From Euleptes europaea (Eukaryota; Chordata; Lepidosauria; Squamata; Sphaerodactylidae): DNA of 64,000 nucleotides. Below, piece after piece: positions 11,723-44,025 of this stretch (position 1 is its first letter; each line of letters opens with the position of its first letter). The notes beneath the pieces are model-generated. The model saw only the letters and a program-made list of their open reading frames with translations, searched no databases and was not told where the DNA came from. Where the stretch lies: NCBI RefSeq assembly GCF_029931775.1, contig NC_079320.1, forward strand, positions 52,593,521 through 52,657,520, given 5' to 3'. The position numbers and the translations under genes are program-made.

Positions 11723-13698
11723 AGATGTATAAATCTAGTGCATTTCAAACCATATGCGTAAGTTTCCATTGTATTTAGAGAAATGGCTGACTGTGTCCTT
11801 AGATCACCAGGAAGCATCCCAATAAGTGTCAGGGTGTTACAGCGGCTATTCAGGAAGTGTGAAAGTGTCAACTGTTGTTGCCAGTTGTATGGAAATGGGG
11901 CTGCTCCATGTCAGAAGCAAAATTCTATGAAAAGCTTGGGCCTTTCTCTTTCCTTCATAGTCCACAATATATAAATGGAAAATGCAACAAGAGTCCAGTA
12001 GCACCTTAAAGACTAAATATGTTTACTCCAGCGTAAGCATTCACATCTTTGAGGTGACTCAGGACTCCCGTTTATTTTGCTGCTTCCTGGCTACCTATTT
12101 GGAAGTATAGAAATGTGTAAGAGAAAAAGCAGCTGTTAATAGTAAAAGGATATAAAAAGATTTTGTTGATGTCTCCAGCTTGTTTCTACTGCTCTTCTGT
12201 GGTGTATTGTTTACCAGTTAAGAAGGCCACATTAAAAAACGGCAGCCATAGATCATTAGCTTTGGCATCAGGGTTGCTTGCCACATGCGGCATAATCAGA
12301 ATATTCAACATTATGCTACTTCCATGGAAACAATTTGGTATTGTCTGCCGTCAAGTAAAATAATAGCATACAAAATGCAGTGGTGAACTGCATTAGAACG
12401 AGTGAGTGAGATACAGGACATGCTATGTAACCTTCAAAAGAGTCAGTCTTCCTGTTGTCAGGGAAAGCAACCAAATTATTCATGAGTTTGAGGGAGAAAG
12501 AGATGAAATGTGTAGACTGGAACTTGTCAAAACAATAGCAGGGGTAAATCATGGCTCCATTCTTTGATATCAGGGTTCTGTCCTGTTAAAAAAAAATCAC
12601 AGAAGGAGGATTTTAAGAATACCACTACATTATTTGCAGTGTTGCAATTCAGTCCTCCAGTTAAGCCTGATAGGCAGGATAGGATTTCTAGTCAACAATA
12701 TGCTGATGGGAATAATAATGCTGGCATAGCAAAAACCCTTGCACCAGTGGGAGGCTGCTTCTGAAACCCTGGAACCTGCAGGGCACGTGCAAGGTGGTAA
12801 AATTATGGAGGAAAAATGGGCTGCACCGCTCCAGACTATAGGAATTGGACCACAGTTTGGAATGTGTTAATTATCCCTCCAAACAGAAAATCAGCCCAGC
12901 AAGCAGAGAATGGAAGCTTTCTCCTTGCTGTGCTAGCTTTCTGTCTGCATGGAGTTATGTTATATATTAAAAAAATCCTAATTGGAACCCACCAGTTTCA
13001 GGGATGCAGCCCATATTACATTTTCCTGCATGGGTAAAGCACACTTCAGCCAGTACAAAGAGGAAAACCACTTGGGGGTGTGGAAGGGGAGGAGTGGAAG
13101 GTAGTTGGGACCCTATGCTAATTTGGTGGTTGATCCCACCTCCTTGATGGTGTAATATTACACCTGCAAAAGAGATGGTGTACATTAAGAATATTTCCAT
13201 TGGAATCAGTGGAGAGTATACAACATTTGCCCCTCCCATCTCCTTCATTTCCATTGCCAGCACCACAATGGAGATCATGCAACACACATCTAGGTAACTC
13301 TGGGCATATGTGAGAACTTTGGTGATGGGAACTTTGGTGGAAAGAAGTATTTTGCATCAATGGGACTTCCAGGGATCACAGATCACATATAGTAAAATAT
13401 ATAGCACTGGACTACGTCACTCAGCCCCATGTCTAGAAAATGAGGAGCACATAACTGGTGATGGGGAACTGTAGAGATGGGGCAGTTTGTACAAAGGGAG
13501 CCCCACCGCAGACAAAAAAAACACATAACACCAAGGAGAACAAAAAACAATGGGTAAAACCTTTATGATTTTTTTAAATCCTTGGGTATCTGGCCCAAAA
13601 TTCCAGACACCAGTTGTCAACAGAAGGGTTAAATCCAGCCACTGGGCAGCAAGGACAAAGCATTATACACAGGAGAATGTAAAGGAGCAGGGTACACA
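11723..13698. other. Intergenic, no gene seen
   Basis: Apart from a short GAGTCCAGTAGCACCTTAAA repeat fragment at 11990-12010, I recognise nothing. All frames are interrupted, with no splice-bounded homology. Confidence 0.5.
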
Positions 13699-13699
13699 T

Positions 13700-13840
13700 G
13701 AACACATGAAGCTGCCTTACATTGAATCAGACCCTTGGTTCATCAAAGTCAGTATTGTCTACTCAGAACGGCAGTGGCTCTCCAGGGTCTCAGGTAGAGG
13801 TCTTTCACATCACCTACTTGCCTAGTCCCTTTAACTGGAG
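13700..13840 (-). mobile_element. tRNA-Ala-derived SINE, head missing
   Basis: It is the reverse complement of the 3' two thirds of the element at 11503: ACACATGAAGCTGCCTTA, CTCTCCAGGGTCTCAGGTAG, CCTTTAACTGGAGAT. It stops before the tRNA-like head. Confidence 0.8.
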
Positions 13841-14391
13841 ATCTGAAATGTTGGGGAAATCAGAAATGTTGGCAAAAAAACATTGGGGGATTAAAACTCC
13901 CCCAAATAACAGAAGCAATACCTGTAGCTTTAAGAAAAGTGTGCTCTCTGAACTCTGTGGCTGTTGGGGATTGCTAAGCAACTACAACAATATTGCCAAG
14001 TCTTCCAAGCCTTGGTTTATATGAATTAAAGCCATGGGGAGGGGGGGAGAGCAGGAGTGGACTAGGAAGCTAGAACAGCCCTGAAAAAGGCCCTGCCCCC
14101 ACCCTCCAGTGTCATGACCCCTGATGGAACAGGATTTAACAAGGACAGGCCCAGTGGCAACTACCAGAAACTCACTACCCATACAACTTAGCCTGGCCCA
14201 GTAGTGGAGGTCACCATGCCACTGAGCCCAGGGCTGCATTGGAGGACACTGTGCAACTGGGTGAGACTTTGCCTGGGGAGAAGCTGGCAGGGGGATAGAA
14301 AGGAAACTAAAGATAGGGGGAGTGAAGAAAGGCAAGTGGACTGGTGGGTGGGAAAGAGAAAAGGAAGTAGGAAAAAGGAAAGGATCTATAA

Positions 14392-14775
14392 GGCCATTTA
14401 TGGCTGGTAATTAGCAGCGCGTTCCAGGCTGAAGTGCCCCGCAGCTTTTTTTGAGTCTTGCACGTTGAACCGTCACATGAAGTGAATGTGAAGCTGGTGC
14501 ATACCTTATTAGCATTTCTTAAGAGCCCCTTTAACGCGACCTTTTGTGTTTGCTCTGCCCTTGCAGTGAAGAATCCCCTCAAAGAAGCATGCAAAATTCA
14601 CAGCCGCTCATTAGCTATGCAAACGGAGGTTGCTAATGGAAGGAACAAAGGAGCTGGTGAGTGGGGTGGTGGTGGAATTTCTCCTTTTGCGTAGGACTGT
14701 GAATAAGCATTTTAAAGGTCGCATTTAAAAAAACAGCTTTGAGCGAGCATCAAAATTGACCCAGCATAAATGGCC
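14392..14775. mobile_element. Non-autonomous element, GGCCATTTATG termini, TAA duplication
   Basis: The ends GGCCATTTATGGCTGG and CCAGCATAAATGGCC are inverted, with TAA directly on both sides. The interior is not palindromic. A related copy in inverse orientation is at 56355-56700, with matching blocks such as AGAGCCCCTTTAACGCGACC. A 3-bp TAA duplication would suit the PIF/Harbinger group, but that is inference from one copy. Confidence 0.7.
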
Positions 14776-14888
14776 TAAGAGTTTCCAGAGAAGAGAAAGA
14801 AGAAATAGTGAGGGAGGAGAAAATGAGATTCCCTCCACAAGTCCTTGAGGGTCCATCACTTGTAAGACTCTAAAACCTTTATATATAA

Positions 14889-15757
14889 CAGGGGTCTCAA
14901 AACTGCAGCTCCAGAGCCGCATGCGGCTCTTTGGCCCGTTGAGTGCGGCTCTCCAAACTTGGTTCGGAGCCCCTGCTCTTGTGCCCGCTTGCTCCAGCAG
15001 CCGGGCTGCGGAGCCGGCTTGCCTGAGAGAGCGAGAGAGAGCGGGTGAGCAGGCGCGCTGTCTCTCCCCCCCCCCCGGCCGTGGAGAATGGCCGGGTCCC
15101 CCTTTCCCTTGCCCTCAATGGTTGGGAGGCTAAAGCCTCCCCTCCCCTCTAGCCGCGCAATTGCTGGGCGGGCGGCTCGGTGGTTCCTGCCCCCCCTCCG
15201 CCTATCAGCTGTTGGGCGGGGCAGGCTTCCTTTGGTAGACCTGGCCTCCGGCTGAGTCCCATTGGGAGGCCATGTCTACCCACTGGCTTTCTTGGCGGTA
15301 GACCTGGACTCCGAGGAGGGGAAAAAGTCCCCCTTCAGAGGCCAGGTCTACCCATTGGCTTCTATGGGCCTCCGGAGGCCAGGTCTACTGCCAAGAAAGC
15401 CAATGGGTAGACCTGGCCTCCCAATGGGACTCAGCCGGAGGCCAGGTCTACCAATAGGTTTTTATGGTGGTAGACCAGGCCTCCAGAGGACGACTCCGGA
15501 CGGGGAGGGGGAAATGGCAGGGACTTACAATTTAATTTTTATCAATAAATAAGATCACTGTTAAGTATGATATCAAGTTTTATTCAGTGTACCTATAGTT
15601 TAATTAAGACTTAAAACTTTAATTAAAGTTTATTAAGTTAATAAACAGTGTACCTACCTATATAGTTTAAGTTTAAGAAATTTGGCTCTCAAGAGAAATC
15701 TCAATCATTGTACTGTTGATATTTGGCTCTTTTGACTAATGAGTTTGCCGACCCCTG
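14889..15757. mobile_element. Non-autonomous hAT transposon with internal hairpin
   Basis: The terminal repeats are CAGGGGTCTCAAAACTG and the complement of GAGTTTGCCGACCCCTG. A perfect 8-bp target duplication ATATATAA lies at 14881-14888 and 15758-15765, the hAT hallmark. Just inside both ends lie GGCTCTTTGGCC-like and TTTGGCTCT motifs. The left half is GC-rich and contains a large inverted repeat (about 15235-15480, repeated GGTAGACCTGGCCTCC and complement). The right part is AT-rich. No transposase frame is present. Confidence 0.9.
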
Positions 15758-15765
15758 ATATATAA

Positions 15766-16865
15766 CAATCATTCCTTCCAGTGAAATATAGGATTGGATT
15801 AAAGGTGCTTTTTGAAAGAAAAAAAAGCAATACTTTTAATATCAAAAAGATTAATTAAAATATTATTCAGTTTTACACTGGAGAGAAATTATAGTTATTG
15901 ATTTGTATTTCCAGCCAATTTTTGGGTAGTTCTGATGCATTTCTCTTTTTAAAAGATACACCAGACTAGTGTAAACTCTCATTGAAGGACTTGGGCCAGC
16001 CTCAGGCCAAGCCTTGATTTTTTAAAATGATATAAGCTTGCCACCTGCTGGTGATGCTATGTAAGGTTTCTTTTTAAAGAAAATTGATTAAAAAATACAT
16101 TATGAAAACTCTTCTGCCCTCCTGTTCACCATATTAAGGACTTGAGTATGCTTGTCATGTTCACACAGGGACAATGCATGAAACATTAATGTGTACATTT
16201 TCAATGCGTACATTTTTAATTTATGCATTGGTTTTATTTTGTTAATGCACTCTTACCTATTTTGTGTCCTTGTAACTTGTCGCATTGAGTCCAAGCCAAT
16301 AAGGTGGGGGATAAATACTCTAAATAATTAAAACACCCCCAGAAAATGTGGAGCAAGACACTGAGAGAGTGATAGCTGGAGTTCTCCCAGTCAACCCAGA
16401 GGGCATGTCCCACACATCTCAATACCCAGATGATGTTTTACAACAACTATCCATCTTGCCCTTCTTGGCAGGTAGATCGAATGGTTAGAAATGCAGCTCT
16501 GTTCTCTCTGATCTCTTGGTGCAATTTGCGGCTCTCTTTTCTTTGAAAACAAGTGTCTGTCAGGATCCCAGGGATTCCCTAGTGCTCTTCAAAGCACTTT
16601 ATATTTCTGGGGCCTGACAAGGGATATGTCTTTTCTGACATTAATCAGAACACCCAGTCCCCTGTAAGGTAGAAAACAAAAGAAAGCAGCATAGGAGTGT
16701 ATCATGAAGCAGTGGCTTCCATGTTTGAGTATAAGGGGCTTCTCAAAGCACACATTGTTTTTCAGCAAAAAGCACCTACATATCTAGTTAGATGGTTCTA
16801 CACATGAAATGTTTATTTGTTACAAATAATTAAATGTGCCTATACGCTAAGTATATACATACTTG
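15766..16865. other. Intergenic, no gene seen
   Basis: It is AT-rich and I recognise no exon or repeat in it. Confidence 0.5.
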
Positions 16866-16867
16866 TT

Positions 16868-17094
16868 TGTGTGTGTGCAAAGTGCCGTCAAGTCGCAGCC
16901 GACTTATGGCGACCCCTTTTGGGGGTTTTCAAGGCAAGAGACTAACAGAGGTGGTTTGCCAGTGCCTTCTTCTGCACAGCAACCCTGGTATTCCTTGGTG
17001 GTCTGGTCTCCCATCCAAATACTAACCAGGGCTGACCCTGCTTAGCTTCCAAGATCTGACGAGATCAGGCTAGCCTGGGCCATCCAGGTCAGGG
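16868..17094 (-). mobile_element. 5S rRNA-derived SINE
   Basis: On the minus strand it has the same architecture as the copy at 7088: a 5S-like head (CTAAGCAGGGTCAGCCCTGG, TTAGTATTTGGATGGGAGAC) and the tail GTCGCCATAAGTCGGCTGCG. It ends in a short TG/CA run on the left. Confidence 0.88.
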
Positions 17095-17750
17095 AACTGG
17101 AAGCCAGTGTAGCTGTAGAATTGGTGTTATATGTTCATTCAACAGGATCAAGTAAGGACCTTAACTGCTTCCTTTCATTGTATTTATTGAAGCTTCCAAA
17201 CCATCACATTAACACGTTGCAATTAGGGATGCCGTCAGCTACAGGCAACACTTGCAAAGTATGCTGAACCTGCTCATGAACAGCCAAACTACTCAACCAA
17301 AAACCGGCTGCCTGCTCACAATTAGCAAGCAGAATGTGAACCAAACTGCATCCCTGCATTGAGATTCCTTGGTTGTGGCAGTCTAATCTGGATGTTAATG
17401 TAGATAGATCAGCTTTCCATAGGATGGACGAGCTACAGTTGGTGAACCAACCAAAGCTGGAAAAAGGTATTCCTACTAAGTTCTGCCACCTGCCTCTGAA
17501 AAACAGTGAGGCATCCAGGAGCATTTCAAAACTATCTACCAGCTCCTTTAGGGAAAATGTAAACCCTTTCTAGACTGGGCTATATATCTGTTCCCATATC
17601 AGCTTTCTTTCCAACTCACAGCACTTCCATTTTGTATAGATTAATTTACAATTTATTTCTCTACTACCACTCCTTCACTGCCTCCAGATACTAATTCAAC
17701 TCTTCTGCTGCCTCCCTGGATTTTGTGTGTGTGCCCTCTGCATATTGGTG
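17095..17750. other. Intergenic, no gene seen
   Basis: Two overlapping open frames of about 66 and 106 codons have no recognisable domain or splice support. Nothing else is identified. Confidence 0.45.
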
Positions 17751-17751
17751 A

Positions 17752-18012
17752 TATGTGTGTAAAGTGTTGTCAAGTCACAGCTGACTTATGGCAACCAATA
17801 GGGTTTTTAAGGCAAGAGACATTCAGAGGCTGTTTGCCATTGCCTGCTTCCACGTCACACCCTTGGTATTCCATGGAGGTCTTTCATCCAAATACTTGCG
17901 GAGAGTGTGGGACTGGCCCAAGGTCGCCCAGCAAGTTTCCATAGTGGGGATTCAAACCTGGGTTTCCCAGACCCTAGTTCGGCACCTTAACCATTACACC
18001 ATTCTGGCTCTC
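17752..18012 (-). mobile_element. tRNA-derived SINE, a third tRNA head type, BovB-like tail
   Basis: Read on the minus strand: a head with box A-like TGGTGTAATGGTTAAGG and box B-like GGTTTGAATCC, then GCGACCTTGGGCCAGTC, and a tail GCCATAAGTCAGCTGTGACT. The tail matches that of the 5S SINEs (and so BovB). The head differs from both the 5S type and the Sauria type. Confidence 0.8.
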
Positions 18013-18196
18013 AGCATATTGGTGAAACTGTCTTTCACATCTCTGGCTCTTTCCACTACGAAGAGGAACTGATACAACAAAGTTACAGGTATCCTTAAAC
18101 TCTTCCTCACAGGTGAAAATCAGCTTGGACAATATGATTCTGAGCTGGAGAGGAAAGTGTTCCACTACTTGTCTCCATTGCTAAGACCACTTAAGA

Positions 18197-18444
18197 CATG
18201 GATTCTCAACAAGGGGGGAATTCCCCCGGGGGGGGGGATTTTAGGGTTCCAAGGGGGGGAATTGGGACCACTATTCAGCAAAGTGTGATGTCCTGTAGAT
18301 TATGTACAATCTGTAAAATTGTAGTTTGTTTTCAATTTAATCTGTGACATTCAATAAAGTTTATGACTATCTTGGAAAGGGGGGAATTATATTCTGAACA
18401 ATGGTGAAAGGGGGGAATGGAGCAAAAAAGGTTGAGAACCACCG
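18197..18444. mobile_element. Small hAT MITE, TTCTCAAC termini
   Basis: The ends CATGGATTCTCAAC and GTTGAGAACCACCG are inverted repeats of the hAT type. Flanks ACTTAAGA (18189-18196) and ATTTAAGA (18445-18452) are an 8-bp duplication with one difference. The interior has G homopolymer blocks and no frame. Confidence 0.75.
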
Positions 18445-18959
18445 ATTTAAGAGCTTAAACCAGTGGCCACCACTTTTTAGAAAGGGCCCACTAGATGGAG
18501 CCAGTGCAAAAGTGTAGTGTAAAGAATGCTGTATTCCTACATTTGCAGTGAAAATGTATGGCTCTAGTAACAGTTGCTGTAGAAAAGTGTAAAATAGCAG
18601 TCTAGGCTAGGGAGAAAAGATTTTTCCCATTCTTGAGTTTCGGTGACAGCACAACTTTGCATTTTGCCTTAGATAATTCACTTTTTAGATGATTTTCCCT
18701 GCTGGAAATAAATTAAGCAGCATTGGCCCAATGCTTGGGAAATTAATTTGTATCCCATGAAAGAGTCAAACTATATTATTCTAAGAAACTGTAGGCCATA
18801 GTAACACTGCTTTTACAAAAGTAGCTGTCAAGTGCTGAAAATAATGATCCATTGTGGAAGGGATAAAATCAATGATTTATTTAGCAGCATGCTCGGTGAA
18901 ATTAAAGGCACAGGTTTTGAATGTCAGTCTCTGAAGATTTTTCCACATGTTCTGCTTTC
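18445..18959. other. AADAT copy A 3' flank, including the likely 3' UTR
   Basis: On the minus strand this follows the AADAT-A stop codon. An AATAAA poly(A) signal lies at 18876-18881, about 80 bases past the stop, so a short 3' UTR is plausible. No other gene is seen. Confidence 0.5.
18876..18881 (-). terminator. Putative poly(A) signal of AADAT copy A
   Basis: AATAAA on the minus strand, about 80 bases downstream of the copy A stop codon, is the first canonical signal after the last exon. It is not proof of use. Confidence 0.45.
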
Positions 18960-39112
<20,153 letters not shown>

Positions 39113-39800
39113 GTTGGTCAGGCATGCAACTGTTGGCTTCCAAAACGTCATCAGAAAACGGGAGTAGAACTTGGGAGCAAATGGAGAAACCTTTAATTTT
39201 TATGACATTTCTGACATCTCTTTCTTAACACAGAGAATGTTTTAATACTTTAGACTCATCTGTTCTACTTCATAAGTCACTAGATTTCTTTGAAGATGAA
39301 ATGTTAACTCTGGAGGGTAATACACAAATGTCGTGTAACTTTGTAGAATCCTTTTAAAAAGGGAAAGATATAATATACTCCTAGGCAGAGTTACTCCAGC
39401 CTAAGCCTTGAGAACCATAATGTCAAAAGAGCTTTTCATATTTGACACAGGATGGACAAAATCTAAATCCAAAGGTCTTACAAAGCAACAAAGGGCCCTA
39501 GTTTAGTGTTTTAATCTAGGATTGTGGTCTATAGTTTAACAGTGCAATCCTATTCAGAAGTAATTTACACTATGTTCAATGTGGCTTATTCCCAGGTAGT
39601 TACAGAAGTGTGATGGTCTGGAGTGGGGGCAGAAAAACTCAGGAAAAAAGATCCCCTCTAAAAAATTTCAAAGGAAATATTAGGAATTTGGGGGAGCACA
39701 ATTTTTAATGAAATATTTTATACGTTGGAATGAGTGACAGTATTTTCAGATGACGCTCTATTCACCTAAAAATGTGGACACACTATGAATATTTTCATGT
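39113..39800. other. 5' flank of AADAT copy A
   Basis: It presumably contains the 5' UTR and promoter of copy A on the minus strand. It is AT-rich with no clear TATA box, CpG island or repeat that I can name. Confidence 0.4.
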
Positions 39801-39802
39801 AA

Positions 39803-40000
39803 GAAGAAGAGTTGGTTTTTCTCTACCGTAAAGAGTCCCAAAGCGGCTTACAATCACCTTCCCTTCCCCTCCCCACAACAAAAACCTTGTGAGGTAGGTG
39901 GGGCTGAGAGAGTTCTGAGAGAACTATGACTAGCTCAAGGTCACCAAGCAGACTTCATGTGGAGAAGTGGGGAATCAAACCTGTTTCTCCAGATAGTGCT
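39803..40000 (-). mobile_element. tRNA-derived SINE (CTTCTTCTT tail), head decayed
   Basis: It is a minus-strand copy of the family at 5514: AAGAAGAAGAGTTGGTTTTT, then CGGCTTACAATCACCTTCCC, GAGGTAGGTGGGGCTGAGAG, and a decayed head. Confidence 0.8.
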
Positions 40001-41400
40001 GGTTGCTCTCTTTGTGAGCAAGTCATGCTTGTACACTGTTGATTGACTTCCACTGTTGACATTCAAAACTGAGAGCCAATGTCATTGTGACATTTGTCAA
40101 GTGTTCTCCGCAGGGACTTGCAGCCACATGTTAGCTACCAGTCCCCATGGAGAACTCTCTCTAAAAGTGCTGTGGGGCTCCAATTCTAGTTGGGACCATG
40201 GCTTGGGGGAAAGGAAGGACTCTTGCTCCCACCATTTCCCCAACCTGAAATGATGCCTGGGGGCATTATTGGCCCCATTCAGACGATTGGATTTTTTCTC
40301 CTCAAGGCTTCACAAAATTCCAGGAAAAGCTTCATCTGCAGGTAACTGTGCATAGGACTACAGTCTAAGGCACTTAACTAGACCTCTTCACAGTCCTGTA
40401 AGAAATGTACAGTCCAGTTATAAAACAAAATTATAAAACAAAAATACCACCAACAGACCAAAACACAAGTATCAACTTAGTACCATGTTCAGAGCTGCAA
40501 TATCCTTATTTATGTAGAGTCAGCCCAAGGATAGATTAAAAAACTACCCTTGCTTAGTAGATGAGAGATGTTAACGTCCAAACACTTACTGGCAGAGTCC
40601 CATGTCCATGGACAGTTCAAAGAGATGATCACATTGACTGCTTTTACAGAGCATACTTACTAGGCAGTGATCACTTCCTAGTCAAGAGTGATCTTGTTCA
40701 TTCATTCATGTTCCCGGTAGCTCTTAGAAGAAAATGGATCTTCTCAGGGCATAAACATTGTAGGGCAAGGGGGAACGTGACTGAGCCCTTCACTGCAGTG
40801 CTTTCCTGAAGCTGCTGGTATTCAGATTCTGGGGAAGGCTGTGGATTTATAGCCTAGCCCAGAGTGTGACTACTAAGCTCCAATGAAACACTTTCTAAGT
40901 AAGGGGTGGGTCCCATCGTCTCAGCCATTCTGGGCAGTCCATGTCCCTGGCAGGTCTTTGTAGGAGGTCTCCTTGGATCTAAAATAGTGTGGGGGTGGGG
41001 GTGGAGCTATAGTGGATGACAGAGCCTTTCCCTCCACTGGCCAGTAAAAATAAAACCACTATTGCTGTTTCTGAAGAAGTCCTTAGAAATTTAAATATGG
41101 AATTTAGGAACTGGAATCTGATATAAAAGAGAGAGCAGAAAAGCTCTAGTTATTTCATCGTTTTTTCACCATCTTCCAGATCACAAAGAAAACTGAATTA
41201 TTATAACAATACAGAAATGTTCCTCTCCAATGGTGTGCACCTTTGGCATTATAAAACGACCATTTATCTCTTCTTGCATTTTCTTCTTCCCAAACCATCC
41301 ATTTCCAGCAGACTTTGCCCGAATAGTTAATAATTTACCACGGTAAGAGTTGAATTACAAACATTCTCACAGGAGAAAACAAACAGTTCTGAGTTGCAAG
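40001..41400. other. Spacer between the two AADAT genes, no gene seen
   Basis: Open frames are short and without homology. No named repeat was recognised. Confidence 0.45.
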
Positions 41401-41510
41401 ACAGAGGGCTGTTTCACATGTTACATTTTCACTTGTTATATTGCCATATAATTTTTTTTTCACGTTCTGCATCTGTCTGGCTCCATCCGGGTTTAGTTCG
41501 GGGTCCCTTT

Positions 41511-41796
41511 GGCCTTTTATGCAGGGACGTTTCCCCGTAGCCACCCTCGCTGACTGCTTTGGGCCTTCCTTTTGATTTTGCATGCCTTTTCCACCCATCA
41601 GAGGTTGCCTTGTTCTCCCTATGCCTTTTTCCCGTGTTTTCTGGATGCTGTTTTAGCCAGAGTCAGAAAATGCAGGTAAAACACATGGGAAGAGTGAGGC
41701 GACCTCTGACAGTTGGAAAAGGCATGCATAATCACAAGGAAGCCCCAAAGCAGTCGGCGGGGGTGACCGCGAGGAAACATCCCTGCATAAAAGCCC
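41511..41796. mobile_element. Foldback element, GGCCTTTTATGCAGGG termini
   Basis: The ends GGCCTTTTATGCAGGG and CCCTGCATAAAAGCCC are inverted. About 100 bp of each arm matches imperfectly (AGTCGGCGGGGGTGACCGCG against GTAGCCACCCTCGCTGACTG; GGAAAAGGCATGCATAATCA against TGATTTTGCATGCCTTTTCC). Non-coding. Confidence 0.8.
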
Positions 41797-42534
41797 ATCG
41801 TGTTTCTCCCAGGTTTTCCCTGAGTGCTAATATGGTGATTATTCCATTTAATGGGTTAGTGGATCAGCTTGACTGTCTGCGCACAATTCTTTTTCTGAAT
41901 TTGTTCTCTCCGAGAATCCACACCCCCTGCTATGCACTGTGAGCATCCACACCCCCTACCATCTCTCCTCCTCCTCCCCCCCACCCTCCCTTGCCTACAT
42001 GCCCCTACATTCCCCTCTACACAAAGCACTAGTGATACTTCATAAATGATAATGGGCAGGCTACAAAGTATTAACAATCGGATGGTCATTTAAGCGTGAG
42101 TGATTCCCCCCCACAAGTGAAGCAACATTGCTAGCAGAGTGCCCTCTCCGTAAATCATATCTCCCTTCCCATTAATGTCCTGCTTTTCCCTACATATAAA
42201 AGTACTATTTTTTTAATTTCCAAGGAAATAAACACCCCCCTTTAATGCTTATCTAGGAAAGCCACACAGAAAATGCCGATATGGCATTTAAATCCCTCTC
42301 ACCAGCAATGCTCCTAATGTAAAGCTAGGTGGTGGCAGTTTTGCTAGTGCGCCTGTGAAATCAAAAAAGGGTTGGCTTTTTGACGCTGCCACCACCGACA
42401 TTGGTGATGTCTTCAGTGATATATACACAGCAATGAAGATCTGTGCCAGGGTGCCTGCGCTTGTGCAGAACAGAAAAAGACCAACTGTAATGCAGGACAG
42501 ATACAGAGAAACAATATAGGTGTGTAACATTCAT
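41797..42534. other. Spacer, no gene recognised
   Basis: An 80-codon minus frame at 42288-42530 has hydrophobic stretches, but I cannot place it in any family and see no splice context. Confidence 0.4.
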
Positions 42535-42536
42535 CA

Positions 42537-42746
42537 CGCTCTGACCTGGATGGCCCAGGCTAGCCTGATCTCATCAGATCTCAGAGGTTAAGCAGGGTCA
42601 GCCCTGGTTAGTATTTGGATGGGAGACCACCAAGGAATACCAGGGTTGCTGTGCAGAGGAAGGCACTGGCAAACCACCTCTGTTAGTCTCTTGCCATGAA
42701 AACCCCAAAAAAGGGGTGGCCATAAGTCGGCTGCGACTTGACGGCA

Positions 42747-42750
<4 letters not shown>
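42537..42750 (+). mobile_element. 5S rRNA-derived SINE, full length
   Basis: The head GATCTCATCAGATCTCAGAG, GTTAAGCAGGGTCAGCCCTG, GTTAGTATTTGGATGGGAGA is 5S rRNA. The tail GGCCATAAGTCGGCTGCGAC is BovB-like. It runs directly into a CA microsatellite. Confidence 0.92.

Positions 42751-42813
<63 letters not shown>
42751..42813. repeat. (CA)n microsatellite
   Basis: About 31 uninterrupted CA units directly at the 3' end of the 5S SINE. Other copies of the SINE end in short CA or TG runs, so the SINE tail probably seeded it. Confidence 0.97.
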
Positions 42814-42814
<1 letters not shown>

Positions 42815-43232
42815 CATTAAACACAAAGCCGATATTTAAACTTGCTGCTCAACCGCACACAAAATAAAGGGTAAGAGCAGCATGAAGAACGGGCCATAGA
42901 AAGCATACTTTGGAAGCTTAGATCTACAACAAACAAGTAACTGTTTCTGTATACAAGTTCTCCAGAACAGAAATAACATATTTTTTTCCATCTGAAATGG
43001 TGATTTTTAAAATCTGAACAGGTGATTAAAAAAATATACAAGAATAGAACTGAATGTGAGAGATGGCACCCTATTTTGTAATGAGAAGATTTCTATCTAG
43101 CAAAGACGTGCTTCTGTGATTACTGTTTTACTAAAATGTTTTACTAACACGCTTGACCAGTAACCTAGTATCAACTCTAAAATATTCTCCCTTCTCTGAA
43201 TAGTTTACTAAGTTGCAATCAGCGGTGTTATT

Positions 43233-43372
43233 TAACACAGTGGTGGTTTGCCAGTGCCTTCCTCTGCGCAGCAATCCTTGGTGGTCTCCCATCCAAATAC
43301 TAACCAGGGCTGACCCTGCTTAGCTTCTGAGATCTGATGAGATCAGACTAGCCTGGGCCATCCAGGTCAGGG
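43233..43372 (-). mobile_element. 5S rRNA-derived SINE, tail missing
   Basis: On the minus strand the 5S-like head and the middle to GGCACTGGCAAACCACC are present. The BovB-like tail is absent. Confidence 0.85.
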
Positions 43373-43628
43373 CTTTCCTCTACTAGGGATGTACTAAAAT
43401 AAAAGACAGGATTGCATGTTGGGAAAATGGGAGCCAGGAATGCCAATTGATCTGCATGGTCTCCATTAAAATACATTACAGCACAAAAAAAGTTGCAATG
43501 AAAATGTGGAATGGATTTTGGATGATGGTTCCTGGGCCCAGATAGGCAGTTCTGGAACTGGAATGGCAGCCCGCAGAGTGGCATGAATTGGAACTGTAGT
43601 TTGATCTAATAAATTCTGTGCATATGCA

Positions 43629-43840
43629 GGGTTGCCAGCTCTGGGATGAGAAATTCCTGGAGATTTGGGGGTAGAGCCTGGGGAGGGTGGAATTTAGGGA
43701 GGGGAAGGAACTCATCAGGGATGTGATGCCATAGCGTCCACCCTCCAAAGCTGCCATTTTCTCCAGGGGAGCTCCAAGAAGTCTGGAGATCCACTGCAAT
43801 TCCACAACTCTATCCCCCATCTTGAGGTTGGCAACCCTAG
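43629..43840. mobile_element. GGGTTGCC-family hAT MITE, diverged
   Basis: GGGTTGCCAGCTCTGGGATG to GAGGTTGGCAACCCTA. Flanks GCATATGC and GCATGTGC form an 8-bp duplication with one change. Confidence 0.8.
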
Positions 43841-44025
43841 CATGTGCCTGCATGGAGAATGCTGCCAACTGATGAATGCTACTGATGGCACCAGTGGGGA
43901 AAAAGTAGCTATTGAAGATCTATGATCAGATTATCCACCTTTTAAAGGCAGCCACAGAGGGTGTGTAAATTCAATTAGGTTTGCCACATATTGGAGGAAC
44001 CGTTTTTTCTTTATGTGTATTCCTA

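Noticed and set aside
42288-42530. 80-codon minus frame with hydrophobic segments
   Set aside because: I considered a membrane-protein exon, but no family fits and no splice sites or neighbouring exons support it.
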